NCBI RefSeq assembly: GCF_014633365.1
Contig: NC_068342.1
Span: 1,598,622 to 1,662,621 of the forward strand
Source of the DNA: Diospyros lotus
Lineage: Eukaryota; Streptophyta; Magnoliopsida; Ericales; Ebenaceae
Length of the DNA: 64,000 nucleotides
Direction of reading: 5' to 3'
A program made the translations under genes and the position numbers. The stretch's first letter is position 1. The number at the start of each line of letters is the position of its first letter. The notes under the pieces are model-generated. The model worked only from the letters and a program-made list of their open reading frames with translations, had not been told where the DNA came from and searched no databases. Below, piece by piece: positions 48,021-58,716 of this stretch.

Positions 48021-49320
48021 TAGTTTAATTAATTTAAATTTATTTTTTTATAATTTTAAATGTTATAATTTTATATATAACTTAAATGTTATAATTTCAT
48101 TTTTTAACTTTATTTTTTTTATTATTTTCTTAAAAATGTGACATGTCTTAAATGTGATAATTGATTGCTAGAGGGAATATGTAAAGTCATGCATGGATAA
48201 TTAATTTTAAAATTTTAATTATTATTATTTATATAATTAATTGATTATTTAAATTATTTTTATTTTATATATAGTTTAATTATTTTAAATTTATTTTTTT
48301 ATAATTTTAAATGTTATAATTTTATATATAACTTAAATGTTATAATTTTATTCTTTAACTTTATTTTTATTTGTTGCTTTCTTAAAAATGTAGCATGTCT
48401 TAAATGTGGTAATTGATTGCTAGGAGAAATATGTAAAATAATGTATGTATAATTAATTTTAAAATTTTGATTATTATCATTTATATAGTTAATTAATTAT
48501 TTAAATTATCTTTATTTTATATAGTTTAATTAATTTAAATTTATTTTCTTATAATTTTAAATGTTATAATATTATATATAACTTAAATATTATAATTTTA
48601 TTTTTTTACTTTATTTTTTTTGTTGTTTTCTTACAAATTTGATCTGTCTTAAATGTGGTAATTAATTGTCAGGAGAAATATGTAAAGTCATATATGGATA
48701 ATCAATTTTAAAAATTTGATTATTATTATTTATATAATTAATTAATTATTTAAATTATTCTTATTTTATATATAGTTTAATTAATTTAAATTTATTTTTT
48801 ATATTTTTAAATATTATAATTTTAATATTATAATTTACTTTTTAACTTTATATTTTTTATTACTTTCTTAAAATTTGATCTATCTTAAATGTGGTAATTG
48901 ATTGTAGGAGAAACATGTAAAGTCATGGATAATTAATTTTGAAAATTTGACTATTACCATTTATATAATTAATTGATTATTTAAATTATCTTTATTTTAT
49001 ATATAGTTTAATTAATTTAAATTTATTTTCTTATAATTTTAAATATTACTTAAATGTTATAATTTTATTTTTTAACTTTTTTGTTTTTACTTCTTTCAAA
49101 ATTTGACCTATCTTAAATATGGTAATTAATTATTAGGAGAAATATATAAAGTCATGTATTGTTAATCAATTTTGAAAATTTGATTATTATTATTTATATA
49201 ATTAATTGATTATTTAAATTATTTTTATTTTACATACAATTTAATTAATTTAAATTTATTTTTTATAATTTTAAATGTCATAATTTTATTTTTCAACTTA
49301 ATTGTTTATTGTCATTTATT
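48021..49320. repeat. Tandem array of ~250-bp (later ~232-bp) units inside the Helitron
   Basis: The anchor TAGTTTAATTAATTTAAATT recurs at 48021, 48272, 48522, 48773, 49004 and (degenerate, CAATTTAATT) 49237, giving spacings of 251, 250, 251, 231 and 233. Each unit also carries AACTTTATTTTTT-, TCTTAAATGTGGTAATTGATT- and GGAGAAATATGTAAAGTCAT-like words. About 5.5 units are present. Confidence 0.9.
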
Positions 49321-50169
49321 TAATTTTCCTTTTTCCCATTGGTCTACTCCGAAGATGTGCTATATGTTGGACTTGGGGAAATTAAATACAAATTAAATTT
49401 ATGTTTTGAAAATTATGTTAAGTAAGATTCAGATTGTGTAGCAAAGCGTAGGAAAAAAAGGAAAACTTAATGGTGACATGTGATTTGATAAATTGAGAGA
49501 AATTGGAGAATTTGAAGGAAGAAAAATTAATAAAAAAAAACAAATATTTGTCTCTTCTTCCTCTTTATTCCCGTTCAACACTTCCATTTCTTCTCTTCTA
49601 CTTTCTCAATTCTTCTTCTTAAATTTTCTCTTATTCTTTATTTTTATTTAGTAAATTTTAACCTTTTTTTTTTATCCAGTTTGGTCTTCTGATGTAACAT
49701 GGCACCACTATTATGTCAAGTAAGTGATATGAATGCAACTAGAAAAAATTAGGCCTTAAGGGTTCGTGTGGTACGCACATATGAGAGAAATACATGTGAA
49801 AATTAAAAATAAAAACGTCTACCCTTGAATACATATTTTAGAATAAAGAGGTTAATTATCATTTATTCTTTTTTTTTTTTCTGTTATCGTGTAATTTTTG
49901 TATTTTTTTACGCATTGCTTATTGTATTACATGTTAATTTAGGTTTATTTTTTACATGATTTCGGGATAGAGTTATGTGCTTTTTATTGTTCGTCTACCC
50001 TTGAATGTATATAAGGAAATCTTTTAAAATTTGTAATTCTTTTATTGTATTCTCATGATTGTAACATGATTATTTTATTTAATTTTTACTTTTTTATTAT
50101 AATTTTTATTTATTGTAACTACTAAATTATACAATTTTCGCTTTAACGATTTTTTTTTTTTTACAATAT

Positions 50170-50196
50170 CCATGCATCGCATGGGTTATCCACTAG
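50170..50196 (+). other. Helitron 3' terminal hairpin and CTAG
   Basis: A six-base stem CCATGC/GCATGG with an ATC loop, then GTTATCCA, then CTAG and the host T. This is the rolling-circle replication terminator of plant Helitrons. Confidence 0.85.
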
Positions 50197-51459
50197 TAAT
50201 AATATATAATATAAATAGAAAGTTGGTGAAAATCAGGCGCCTAACTCTCATCATCCCTGGGTAAAGCACACTACCTAATTACACTTAATTGAACCAAATC
50301 TTATAATTAGTGGGACAGCCCTCAATTCACATTCATCTCTCTCTTGACTTCTAGGGTTTCCCTTCAAGTAATTTTCCTTTTTCAATATCCCCCAACCACA
50401 AATAAGGTATACTCCGAGTCTCATAATAAAAAATTAAATTAAAAAATTTAAACAAACGAATAGACATATACAATAACCATATACAGTTCTCTTCATATGA
50501 AGAGAATATATATATATATATATATGTTAGGGGAGATCCTTATTAGTGTTATTTTATGAATCCATTTAACTTTTTTAAAGAGTATGTTGACTTTGATTGT
50601 TTAAAATTAATAGTTGTATCGACAATCCAAAATACTCATCAAGATGATCACTTCTGGTGCATAAACATACTCATAATTCAAGTTATCGTTCTTCTCTAAT
50701 TCATCTCACATCCTTAAAGTTAGACATTCTGAAAGCTAATTGATGCAAAGATTAAGAATATATTTACCTCAAGCACTAAGTGAAATAATTGTTAAATTAT
50801 TAGTGACATCGTCATCGACCATTCACTCTAAGAATAAATATTGAAGATACGCGACAAACAAAATTTTAAGAGTAAAATAAGAGAATTATATTATTTTCTA
50901 TAAAAAATTAATTAAAATATGAAATATCATAAAATCATCACATTTGGACACAAATGAATAGTTTAATCAAATAATTTAATTATAGAATGGTTAATTATAT
51001 GTTTAATATGTATAACAATTAGACAATAATTAGAAAGTACAAGAGGCTGAAAATTGGGGATGGAATGGTAATAGGAAGGGAAGTTGTTCTCATCGAAAGT
51101 TCTCCCTCCTTGGGATGCCCTCTCTTGTAGGGCTCCCGTCATTCAGTCATACAATTTTTGGTAAAAAAGATAAATTTAAATCTAATCCATAATAACTACG
51201 CAGAAAATGAATTCGAACATGGAAATTCAGGCTGTCCACTACTTCTTACTGATCACTAGGGCAACTCAAGAGGACAAAAATTCTCTCCTTTGTCTTATAT
51301 CTGATGCAGTCTTGCCAAGTCAAGCTGATATTTTTGGAACATTTATTTCTTCCCTTTTCCTATATAATTTATTTTAATTTATTTATATTAAAAAAACAAA
51401 AAAATTGAATACTTGATATTTTTTTTTCTACAAGGCTGGTCTACAAGTGAGTATGATAT

Positions 51460-51890
51460 ATAGAAATGTCTCGAGAGTGTCGTTTTGGTATTTTCAAAAC
51501 ATTTTCTAAATCGAAACGTTGATATATTTCAAAAATATATTTATTAAAAAATATCAAAAATATATTTCTGATTTAAAAACATGTTTCTATTCATGATAAG
51601 GTTAGAGACGGAATTTTCATTCTCTAACTCAAAATTTAAATTTTTTTAAAATTTATTTATGGAATTTATTTGAATGCATTATAGAATTTATGTTTATTTT
51701 TAAATTGAATAAATATTTTTTATAATTTTTTATATCAAAAGTTATATTTATAAAAAAAAATTATTTTTTGTATTTAGTTTTCTACTTTTTAAAAGAAGTG
51801 TTATTTTTTCGTTTTTATTTCATATCATATTAGTTTCTCATTTCCTATTTTCATTTTCGTTTTTGTACAACTTAGACAATTGAGGACTCC
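51460..51890. repeat. Dispersed repeat family R2, copy 2
   Basis: It contains GAGAGTGTCGTTTTGG, CAAAACATTTTCTAAA, then TTTATTTGAATGCATTATAG and TATGTTTATTTTTAAATTGA. The last two words recur almost exactly in the 55400-55800 copy. Confidence 0.6.
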
Positions 51891-52209
51891 ATTTTTCTAT
51901 GGAAATGCTATTTTGATAAACAAATTTGATATATAATTCTCATATATTGATAAAATTCATAATAATTCTATATAAAATTAACAACAAATTTGCTCACAAT
52001 TATAATTACTATTAATTTTGAGTAAAATTATTATAAATTTTATATATGTCACGTCAATTTATAAATATTATATTTGTAAGTATAAGATTTCATGTTTTTT
52101 TAAGCTTGGTTTGATTTTCTCCACAAAGTCCACATAAATCCAAAATATTCGTGCATGTAATATATCTTCCTCTATTATTATATAAGTAAATGCCATATTA
52201 TATTTTAGT

Positions 52210-52385
52210 GTTATTAAACTTTATTCATAATGTATTTTCCTAAACCACTCTTTATATATTTTGCTTAAACAAAAATTGACTATATTAATAAGATTTGAAC
52301 TCACGATTTCAAAATGATAATTGATTCCTAAAACAACTTTGTCGTTATAATTAATACTATAATTATCAAATGCCGTCAATAAATT
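52210..52385 (-). repeat. SINE-like family S2, copy 2
   Basis: On the minus strand it reads GCATTTGATAATTATA, AAGTTGTTTTAGGAATC, then GTGAGTTCAAATC (B-box-like). It is the best-preserved Pol III-like member of the family. Confidence 0.55.
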
Positions 52386-52389
52386 TTGG

Positions 52390-52860
52390 GCCAAATCTAT
52401 ATTTTTATCCTTGTAGTTTCATTTTTTTTATTTTGTGTGGTCACTTAAATTTTTTATTGTTTTGATTACACCATTATATTTGTATTTCTGAGTCAATGCA
52501 ACCTATATACTTTAATATTTTTTTTGTGTACCAACTCGAACTTTTCGTTATTTCAATTATACCATTATACTTACATGATCGAGTCAATTTAATCACTATA
52601 CTTTAATGTGTAAAAAAAAAAAAGAATTAAATTCACTCATCTCATTTTTTTTTTTTTACATGACAAAATATAAGGGTTAAATTGATTCGAAAATATAAGT
52701 ACATGAATGTAATTGAAATAATTAAAAATTTTAATTACCACACAAAAAAAATTTAAAGTATAAAAATTAAATTAACTAAAAAATTCAAATATAAGAATGT
52801 AATTAAAATAATAAAAAAATAAAATAATCACAAAAAAACATATACAAATATATGAATTTA
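52390..52860. repeat. Foldback element with long imperfect inverted repeats
   Basis: The left arm (about 52395-52620) and right arm (about 52660-52860) are imperfect reverse complements. Left TATTTCAATTATACCATTAT mirrors right ATGAATGTAATTGAAATAAT, and left GAGTCAATTTAATCACTATA mirrors right TAAGGGTTAAATTGATTC. A run of T separates the arms. Confidence 0.65.
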
Positions 52861-52896
52861 CCCATTAATTTCGACTTAACTTTCTTTATACATCCA

Positions 52897-53084
52897 CGAA
52901 CCACTTTTTTAAGGCATGTATATATAGACATATAATTAAGGAGACATGGTTTGGCTTTTTCTTGATTTTGAGCAACAACCTTTCCTATACCGAACCACTT
53001 TTTTAAGGCATGTATATATAGACATATAATTAAGGAGACATGGTTTGGCTTTTTCTTGATTTTGAGCAACAACCTTTCCTATAC
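52897..53084. repeat. Perfect 94-bp tandem duplication
   Basis: The unit starting CGAACCACTTTTTTAAGGCA at 52897 repeats from 52991 with no difference seen by eye across 94 bp. The apparent open frame on the minus strand here is a by-product of the duplication. Confidence 0.92.
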
Positions 53085-54260
53085 CAAAGAGAGGGGTATG
53101 GTGTTCCGAGATGTGTAAGTGGAAAAATTCTCAAAATTTTTTGAGGGGCGAGGGATCAATTTTTAATGATGGTATAAATGTTTCATTTAGTGAACATTGG
53201 TTAGATATTTGTTTGAGAGTATAAGTTTGCGATCACGTCTAATTTACTTGGAAATTGAATCAGAGGAGAAGGCCAATCTCTTCCAAGATTAGGCGGGGGA
53301 AGACTGGATACCTAGATTATAAAAGAAAAAAAAGTATAGGTAAATAGTGACTGGATGATGCATATATATTTATATATATGTATATGGATGGAGATGGTCA
53401 AAGAGAGGAGGAATTGGGGAAAGCGAGCGCTCAAAGGTGGTGGTGATTCATAAATGCAAAAAGCTACTCTCAAAATTAAAGCTTGTGCGGCGGTGGCTTA
53501 ATTTACGTACATACATACATACATATATATATATGTATGTGTGTATAATAACATATACAAAATAGTGTAAATTATATTGCCAAAAGCATATTTTTACTTG
53601 CGTCAAGGTACGCATGAGTGTTGATATGAAAATTTTTTAGTATCTACGTAATTCTTCTTTTTGTTGAGACGTTAGAGAAAGAGAGTGAGAGAAAACTGAG
53701 GAGACACCGTATGTTAACATGCATGCATATCACTTATTAAGTAATTTTGTACGATTTAGGAACATATTTAAAATCATGAAAAATTTAAAATTTTATTAAA
53801 AAAACGTAAAACGTCAGGGGCAAAAAGTATTTTTGGCCAAATTATATTATTATTTCTTTATCGTTACATTTTGAAATAAATTATTATTGTATTTTAATGT
53901 TTATCATCATAATTATTATATTTTAAATTTTATTATAATTTAGTTTTTTTAATTGTTCATCAAATTTTTAATTGTTCAAGAGTAACGTAAGCCCCACTAT
54001 CAAGAAATATTGATATTCATATTAATACATGTTGTGTTAGTTTTAGATAACAAAATTTAATTAAAAATTAAAAAGAGGCATTAATTTGTAACAAAAATAA
54101 AAAATTAGTGATTGTGACAACAAAAATTAAAATATATTAATTATTTTATTACAAAATATAAATAAATGCAATTTACCCTGAAATTATACAGAGACTAAAT
54201 AAAAAATGAGTGAAATTTCATAGAGAGATATATACATATCTCTATATATATTATGACACA

Positions 54261-54301
<41 letters not shown>

Positions 54302-54496
54302 AGTCACGGGGTTCTCTTGACTATGCCTGCACTCTGCACTGCAGTATAGTCTCACAGACGCACACCCAAATCACACGCATCCATGCACTGGATTCCAATC
54401 TCATCCTCACCCCCACCCCTACCCGAGCTATACATATATACAGACACGTATATTATATATATATATGAAAAGTTTTATGCATCGAGTTCGAATTTG

Positions 54497-54798
54497 CATT
54501 TGTTAATCAAAATATAAGATAAAAAAATTAAGATATGGGATATATCTCATATTTCTATTATTTCTAATATGTTTGTTAAGCTTATCTTGACTTTTTAAGA
54601 TATACTTATCTCTCCTCCTCAAAATAAGTATATCTTAATTTTTATAGATAAGAAAAAAAAAAAAAAAGATATTTGTGTCCTCCAGTTCATTTTAAAAAAT
54701 TTAACAAACAGTTTGATAAAAATTTTGAAATGTTTTCCAACCTTATCTTGATCCGGAATGTATTCTAACATTATCTTACTCATTTTAACAAACACTCC
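54497..54798 (-). mobile_element. Tourist-like MITE copy
   Basis: Reversed copy. It has TTTGTTAATCAAAATATAAG at the start, TTAACAAACAGTTTGATAAA inside, and it ends TTTTAACAAACACTCCC before TTAA. Confidence 0.65.
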
Positions 54799-55129
54799 CT
54801 TAATGTCAAATTAGTATACGTTTTCTTAAATGTGTAGTCATTTATCGTGTTAAGTCGAGTTTAGAGAATGAAAGAGTTAATGACACTAAAATTTTTGAAT
54901 GATAATTTGAGAGAGCTCGACTCTATGAATCATTAATAAGATTCTCAACTACATTATACCTAACGTCTTAAGTGAGGTCGTGAGATGGGTAGAGTCGATC
55001 TAATTTTCGACATGTCTTTTAAATAATCAATTTTACCCTTTTCCTAATACACATACACATAAATATCATAGGGTAACGGTTGAAATGGACATGCAAAAAA
55101 ATAAAAATTCTAACTAAAATTTTATTAGG

Positions 55130-55330
55130 TGACATTTGATATTACAATTTTTTTTAAGCAAAGTTTTAAATAAAATATTCAATCTTGGTGTAGTGTTAAA
55201 GTTATTTGAAAAATTAATTAGTATTTAAAGATCATGAATTTAAATTTTGTTAACATGATTTAGTTTTATTTTTTAAACAAGATACATAAAAGTTATTAAT
55301 AGAATTTTATAAAACTAAAACATAAATATT
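55130..55330 (+). repeat. SINE-like family S2, copy 3
   Basis: It contains GACATTTGATATTACA, CTTGGTGTAGTGTTAAAG (A-box-like), TTTGAAAAATTAATTAGT and GATCATGAATTTAAA (decayed B-box). Confidence 0.5.
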
Positions 55331-55399
55331 TTTCTCCACAAATGTGGCTTTTAATAATAATAATAATTACAATTATTAAGAATATTGTTAGATCTTATG

Positions 55400-55800
55400 A
55401 TGCACGGAAACATCTCGACAACACCGTTTCAACGTTTTCTAAATGTTTTTATTTTCAAAATGCTCAAAAAGCCTAAAAAACATTTCGGAACCGTTTCATA
55501 ATATTAAAACAATATCGAAAATGTGTCTCCGTTTACGAAGAGGTTAAATATTGAATTTTTTTCGTCTTTAAGTCAAAAATTTTACTTTTTTTAGAATTTA
55601 TTTATAAAATTTATTTGAATGCATTATGGAATCTATGTTTATTTTTAAATTGAATAATTATTTTTTATATTAAAAATTATATTTACAAAAATACCCCTAT
55701 ATTTTTTTCTTACGCATTTCAGTTTCCTACTTCTTTGAAAAATCACGTTTTCCTATTTTCGTTTCGTATTGTATTTATTTTTAGTTTATGTTTCATTACA
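55400..55800. repeat. Dispersed repeat family R2, copy 3
   Basis: It contains CAACACCGTTTCAACG, ACCGTTTCATAATATTAAAA, TTTATTTGAATGCATTATGG and TATGTTTATTTTTAAATTGA, in the same order as copies 1 and 2. Confidence 0.6.
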
Positions 55801-56664
55801 ATCTAAATTAGATCATCATTAAATCATTACTTATACGTATAGGGTTAGTATTTACCACCACAAATAAATTAATTAAGCTCTCTAAGCATATATATATATA
55901 TAATTATGTTGTAAGTTAATTAGCCTCCACTAATCACTCTAACAATACACAAAGTATATGCATTAGTGGATGTTAATTGTGTAATATTAGAGGTGCCAAT
56001 GATCATAATTATGACAATTATCTCATGTCGACCCTTGTAGTTTATTTAGCATTAAAACAAAAAGAAATAAAATTAGCGGGTGCACAATCACAAGTCTCCC
56101 TAATTACAAAATTTTCTAAATGCCATCCTAAGTCTAATAATCCCTATTGTTTGAAATTGGTGCCCCAAGCTGATGTGTTTACTTTACGAACCTCTACTTG
56201 ATCACTTCTCTGTCCCTAAATTAACCAGTTTAGATCGAGATGGAATTAGAGATGAATCTGAGAATATGTATTAATTGGTGGGATCATGGATCGATGGATG
56301 AAGGGAGCTGTGGAACACAAACTTCTTGATACACATGCAGATGCAGTTAATTACAAAGCATCCAATCTCACACAATATTAGCTGTGCCCATAAACAGACA
56401 GAAGTAAGAAAGAGAGCTTATTTACTTATCGATGGACGAAAACTACAGTTACATTCGATTTTCTACATCTATATATATATATCAATATCCGCTATTTAAT
56501 TAATATTTGAGACTAATTAATATGAGAGGGCATCTTAATTAATTATGGGGCTAATTGGAAGTGCAAATCTTAATCTTATAATATATATTGTTGGAGTGGG
56601 TGGTGAGGTGAAATTTGAAGGAAAATTAGATGATCCAAGAAAATATATAGAAATGGAAAAGAAA

Positions 56665-56696
<32 letters not shown>

Positions 56697-57075
56697 TTAT
56701 GGTAGAATTAAGAAAGCTCCAAATCCACCGCTAAGGGTAAGGGTGGCTGTGGCCACTCTGTCCTATTTTTGAGACGTCTCTTTCTCATCTTAAACACCTT
56801 CATATATCTCATAGCATACCCTCTTCTCCCCTGTAGGGCCTGAAAACTATGTAGATCTTTCTCTTCTTCTTCTTCTTCTTGGTCTTCTTATTCTTCTTCT
56901 TCTTCTTCTTCTTCCTCTCCTCATCATCATCATAATTATAATCTTTTCCAAAACCTAGCTAGAGAGAGAGAGAGAGAGAGGAGGGGGGAGGGGGGGTGCG
57001 GCAGGCAGTAGAAATTAATGAAAGTAAGTTTCTTGGTGAATTATAATTGCAAGGAAGCTAGGTAGGAGGAGGTGT

Positions 57076-57346
57076 ATGGCAATTGCAGCAACAATGAGCA
57101 GCAGCAGCCAGCAAGATGATCCCAGCCTCAGTAAAGATGATGATGTTATTGATCAGCATGAGCACGACACGGTGATGCCCGGCTTTCGATTCCATCCCAC
57201 TGAGGAAGAACTCATCGACTTCTACCTTCGCCGTAAGGTAGAGGGCAAGCGATTCAACGTTGAACTCATCACTTTCCTCGACCTCTATCGCTATGACCCT
57301 TGGGAACTTCCCGGTATCTATATATACTTATATGCACATATATACA

Positions 57347-57383
<37 letters not shown>

Positions 57384-58716
57384 GCTTCTTTCTCTATATA
57401 TAGTGAGTTACAGGAATCTATAAGTTACCAGGTTTTTGTTTGTGTGAGCAAAAGCCACTTCTAAGTGAGTCCTTATTTTTTGGGTTTTCCTGAATTGGAT
57501 GAATTGTTCATATTGTTTGATCAGCCATGGCGGCAATTGGGGAGAAGGAGTGGTTCTTCTACGTGCCCAGAGACAGGAAGTATCGAAACGGGGATCGGCC
57601 GAACCGGGTGACGACGTCCGGGTACTGGAAGGCAACCGGAGCTGATAGGACGATAAGGGGCGAGAATTCAAGGTCAATTGGGCTGAAGAAGACCCTTGTT
57701 TTCTACTCCGGCAAGGCTCCCAAAGGCATCCGGACCAGCTGGATCATGAACGAATATCGCCTCCCGCACCATGAAACCGAAAGATTACAGAAGGTATACC
57801 CTTGATTACCCTTTTTGTATAAACTTCATCACAAGGGTTTTGAAGAAAGAAATTTTTGAGTGTTTCTCTAGACCTAGCTAGAGCTCCATGATATCTTATG
57901 TAGAACCCGAAAGAGAACAAGAACAATCTTGAATTCGATCGATATCAATTCAATTATCCTAAGGCTGCCTCCAATAAATCCCAACTAAGCTTAGTAAAGG
58001 ACTGAATTCTTGATACGTTTTCGTTGTTGTTGTTGTGTTGTTTTTAGGCAGAAATTTCGCTGTGTCGAGTCTACAAGAGACCAGGGGTGGAGGATCATCA
58101 TCATCTGTCGCTGCCTCGCTCGCTCCTGACGAGGGCATCGTCATCCAAGACCACCCAGATGGACAAGATGAAGAATGCTGCGACCAGCCAAGCCACCATG
58201 GAAAGATCATTCCAAGCTCTTGGAGGGCCTAATAACTCTCAGGTGGCCGATGATCGGTCGACTGAGAAAATGAGTGAAACGAGTGGAAGCAGCAGCACAG
58301 ATGTTGGGCTCTCCAAGCACAATTATAATTCTTACATGGAAATGGCACCAATGGCTTCCATGGAGCAACAATCCAAGCAATTACTGATCCCCAATTGCAC
58401 CACAGTGTTTACTGGAACAAACCCTAATTTCAATTTGGTGCCACAGAATTATAACTACAACTCTGTGGATGAGCTCCACAGGCTGGTAAGCTACCATCAG
58501 CAGCAAGGTAACTCAATCCACCATCATTATCATCATCAGCAGCAGCAGCAGCATTTCTACTACAATCCCAGCTCCCAGTTCTCCACTCTGCAGCCACAGC
58601 CACAGCCACAGCCACTGCCGCAAGGCGCGCTTCAGGCTGCCTTCTTGGACAGTCGATTATGGGACTGGAGCGCGATCGATGAGGGTAACAAAGACTACAC
58701 CAGCCCTTTCAAGTAA
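57076..58716 (+). CDS. LOV1: NAC-domain transcription factor, LOV1/ANAC035-like (391 aa, three exons)
   Basis: Exons: 57076-57313, 57525-57793 and 58048-58716 (TAA). GT/AG borders and phases close to 392 codons including the stop. The NAC domain spans about residues 34-181 and shows all subdomains: [88 protein letters not shown] and [10 protein letters not shown]. The two introns sit at the usual NAC positions. The C-terminal activation region is Ser/His/Gln-rich, with an H/Q run near residue 330, and ends [19 protein letters not shown]. By memory the N-terminal [17 protein letters not shown] and the C-terminal end match Arabidopsis LOV1 (At2g02450), a nuclear regulator of flowering time and cold response. 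An orthologous role is inferred. A (CT)n lies in intron 1 (57352-57379). Confidence 0.94.

Larger units (their letters stand above)
47616..50196 (+). mobile_element. Non-autonomous Helitron (2,581 bp)
   Basis: The 5' end reads TCTATATATATATTATAAC after an A. The 3' end has a hairpin CCATGC-ATC-GCATGG (50170-50184), an 8-nt spacer and CTAG (50193-50196), followed by T. Insertion between A and T, a 5' TC, a 3' hairpin and terminal CTRR are the defining rolling-circle transposon signals. No Rep/helicase coding was seen, so it depends on an autonomous partner. The centre holds a tandem array (about 48021-49320). Confidence 0.85.
50197..57075. other. Intergenic region upstream of the NAC gene
   Basis: No gene was recognised. 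It contains a SINE-like segment on the minus strand (about 51080-51260, with GTTCGAATTC), two copies of dispersed family R2 (51460-51890, 55400-55800), SINE-like copies (52210-52385, 55130-55330), a foldback element (52390-52860), a perfect 94-bp tandem duplication (52897-53084), a (GA)n at 54277-54300 and a Tourist-like copy (54497-54798). The last ~700 bp, with (GA)n at 56670-56696, CTT-rich 56865-56925 and (GA)n 56962-56980, are probably promoter and leader of the NAC gene. Confidence 0.6.

Noticed and set aside
48021..49320. CRISPR-like direct repeats
   Set aside because: Units are ~250 bp without short repeats and unique spacers, and the genome is a plant. It is a tandem array in a Helitron.
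52803..53072. 89-codon minus-strand frame with an internal peptide repeat
   Set aside because: The repeat is the 94-bp DNA duplication read through. No initiation context or homology.
54253..54468. Open frame starting with an Arg-Glu repeat
   Set aside because: Product of the (GA)n microsatellite.
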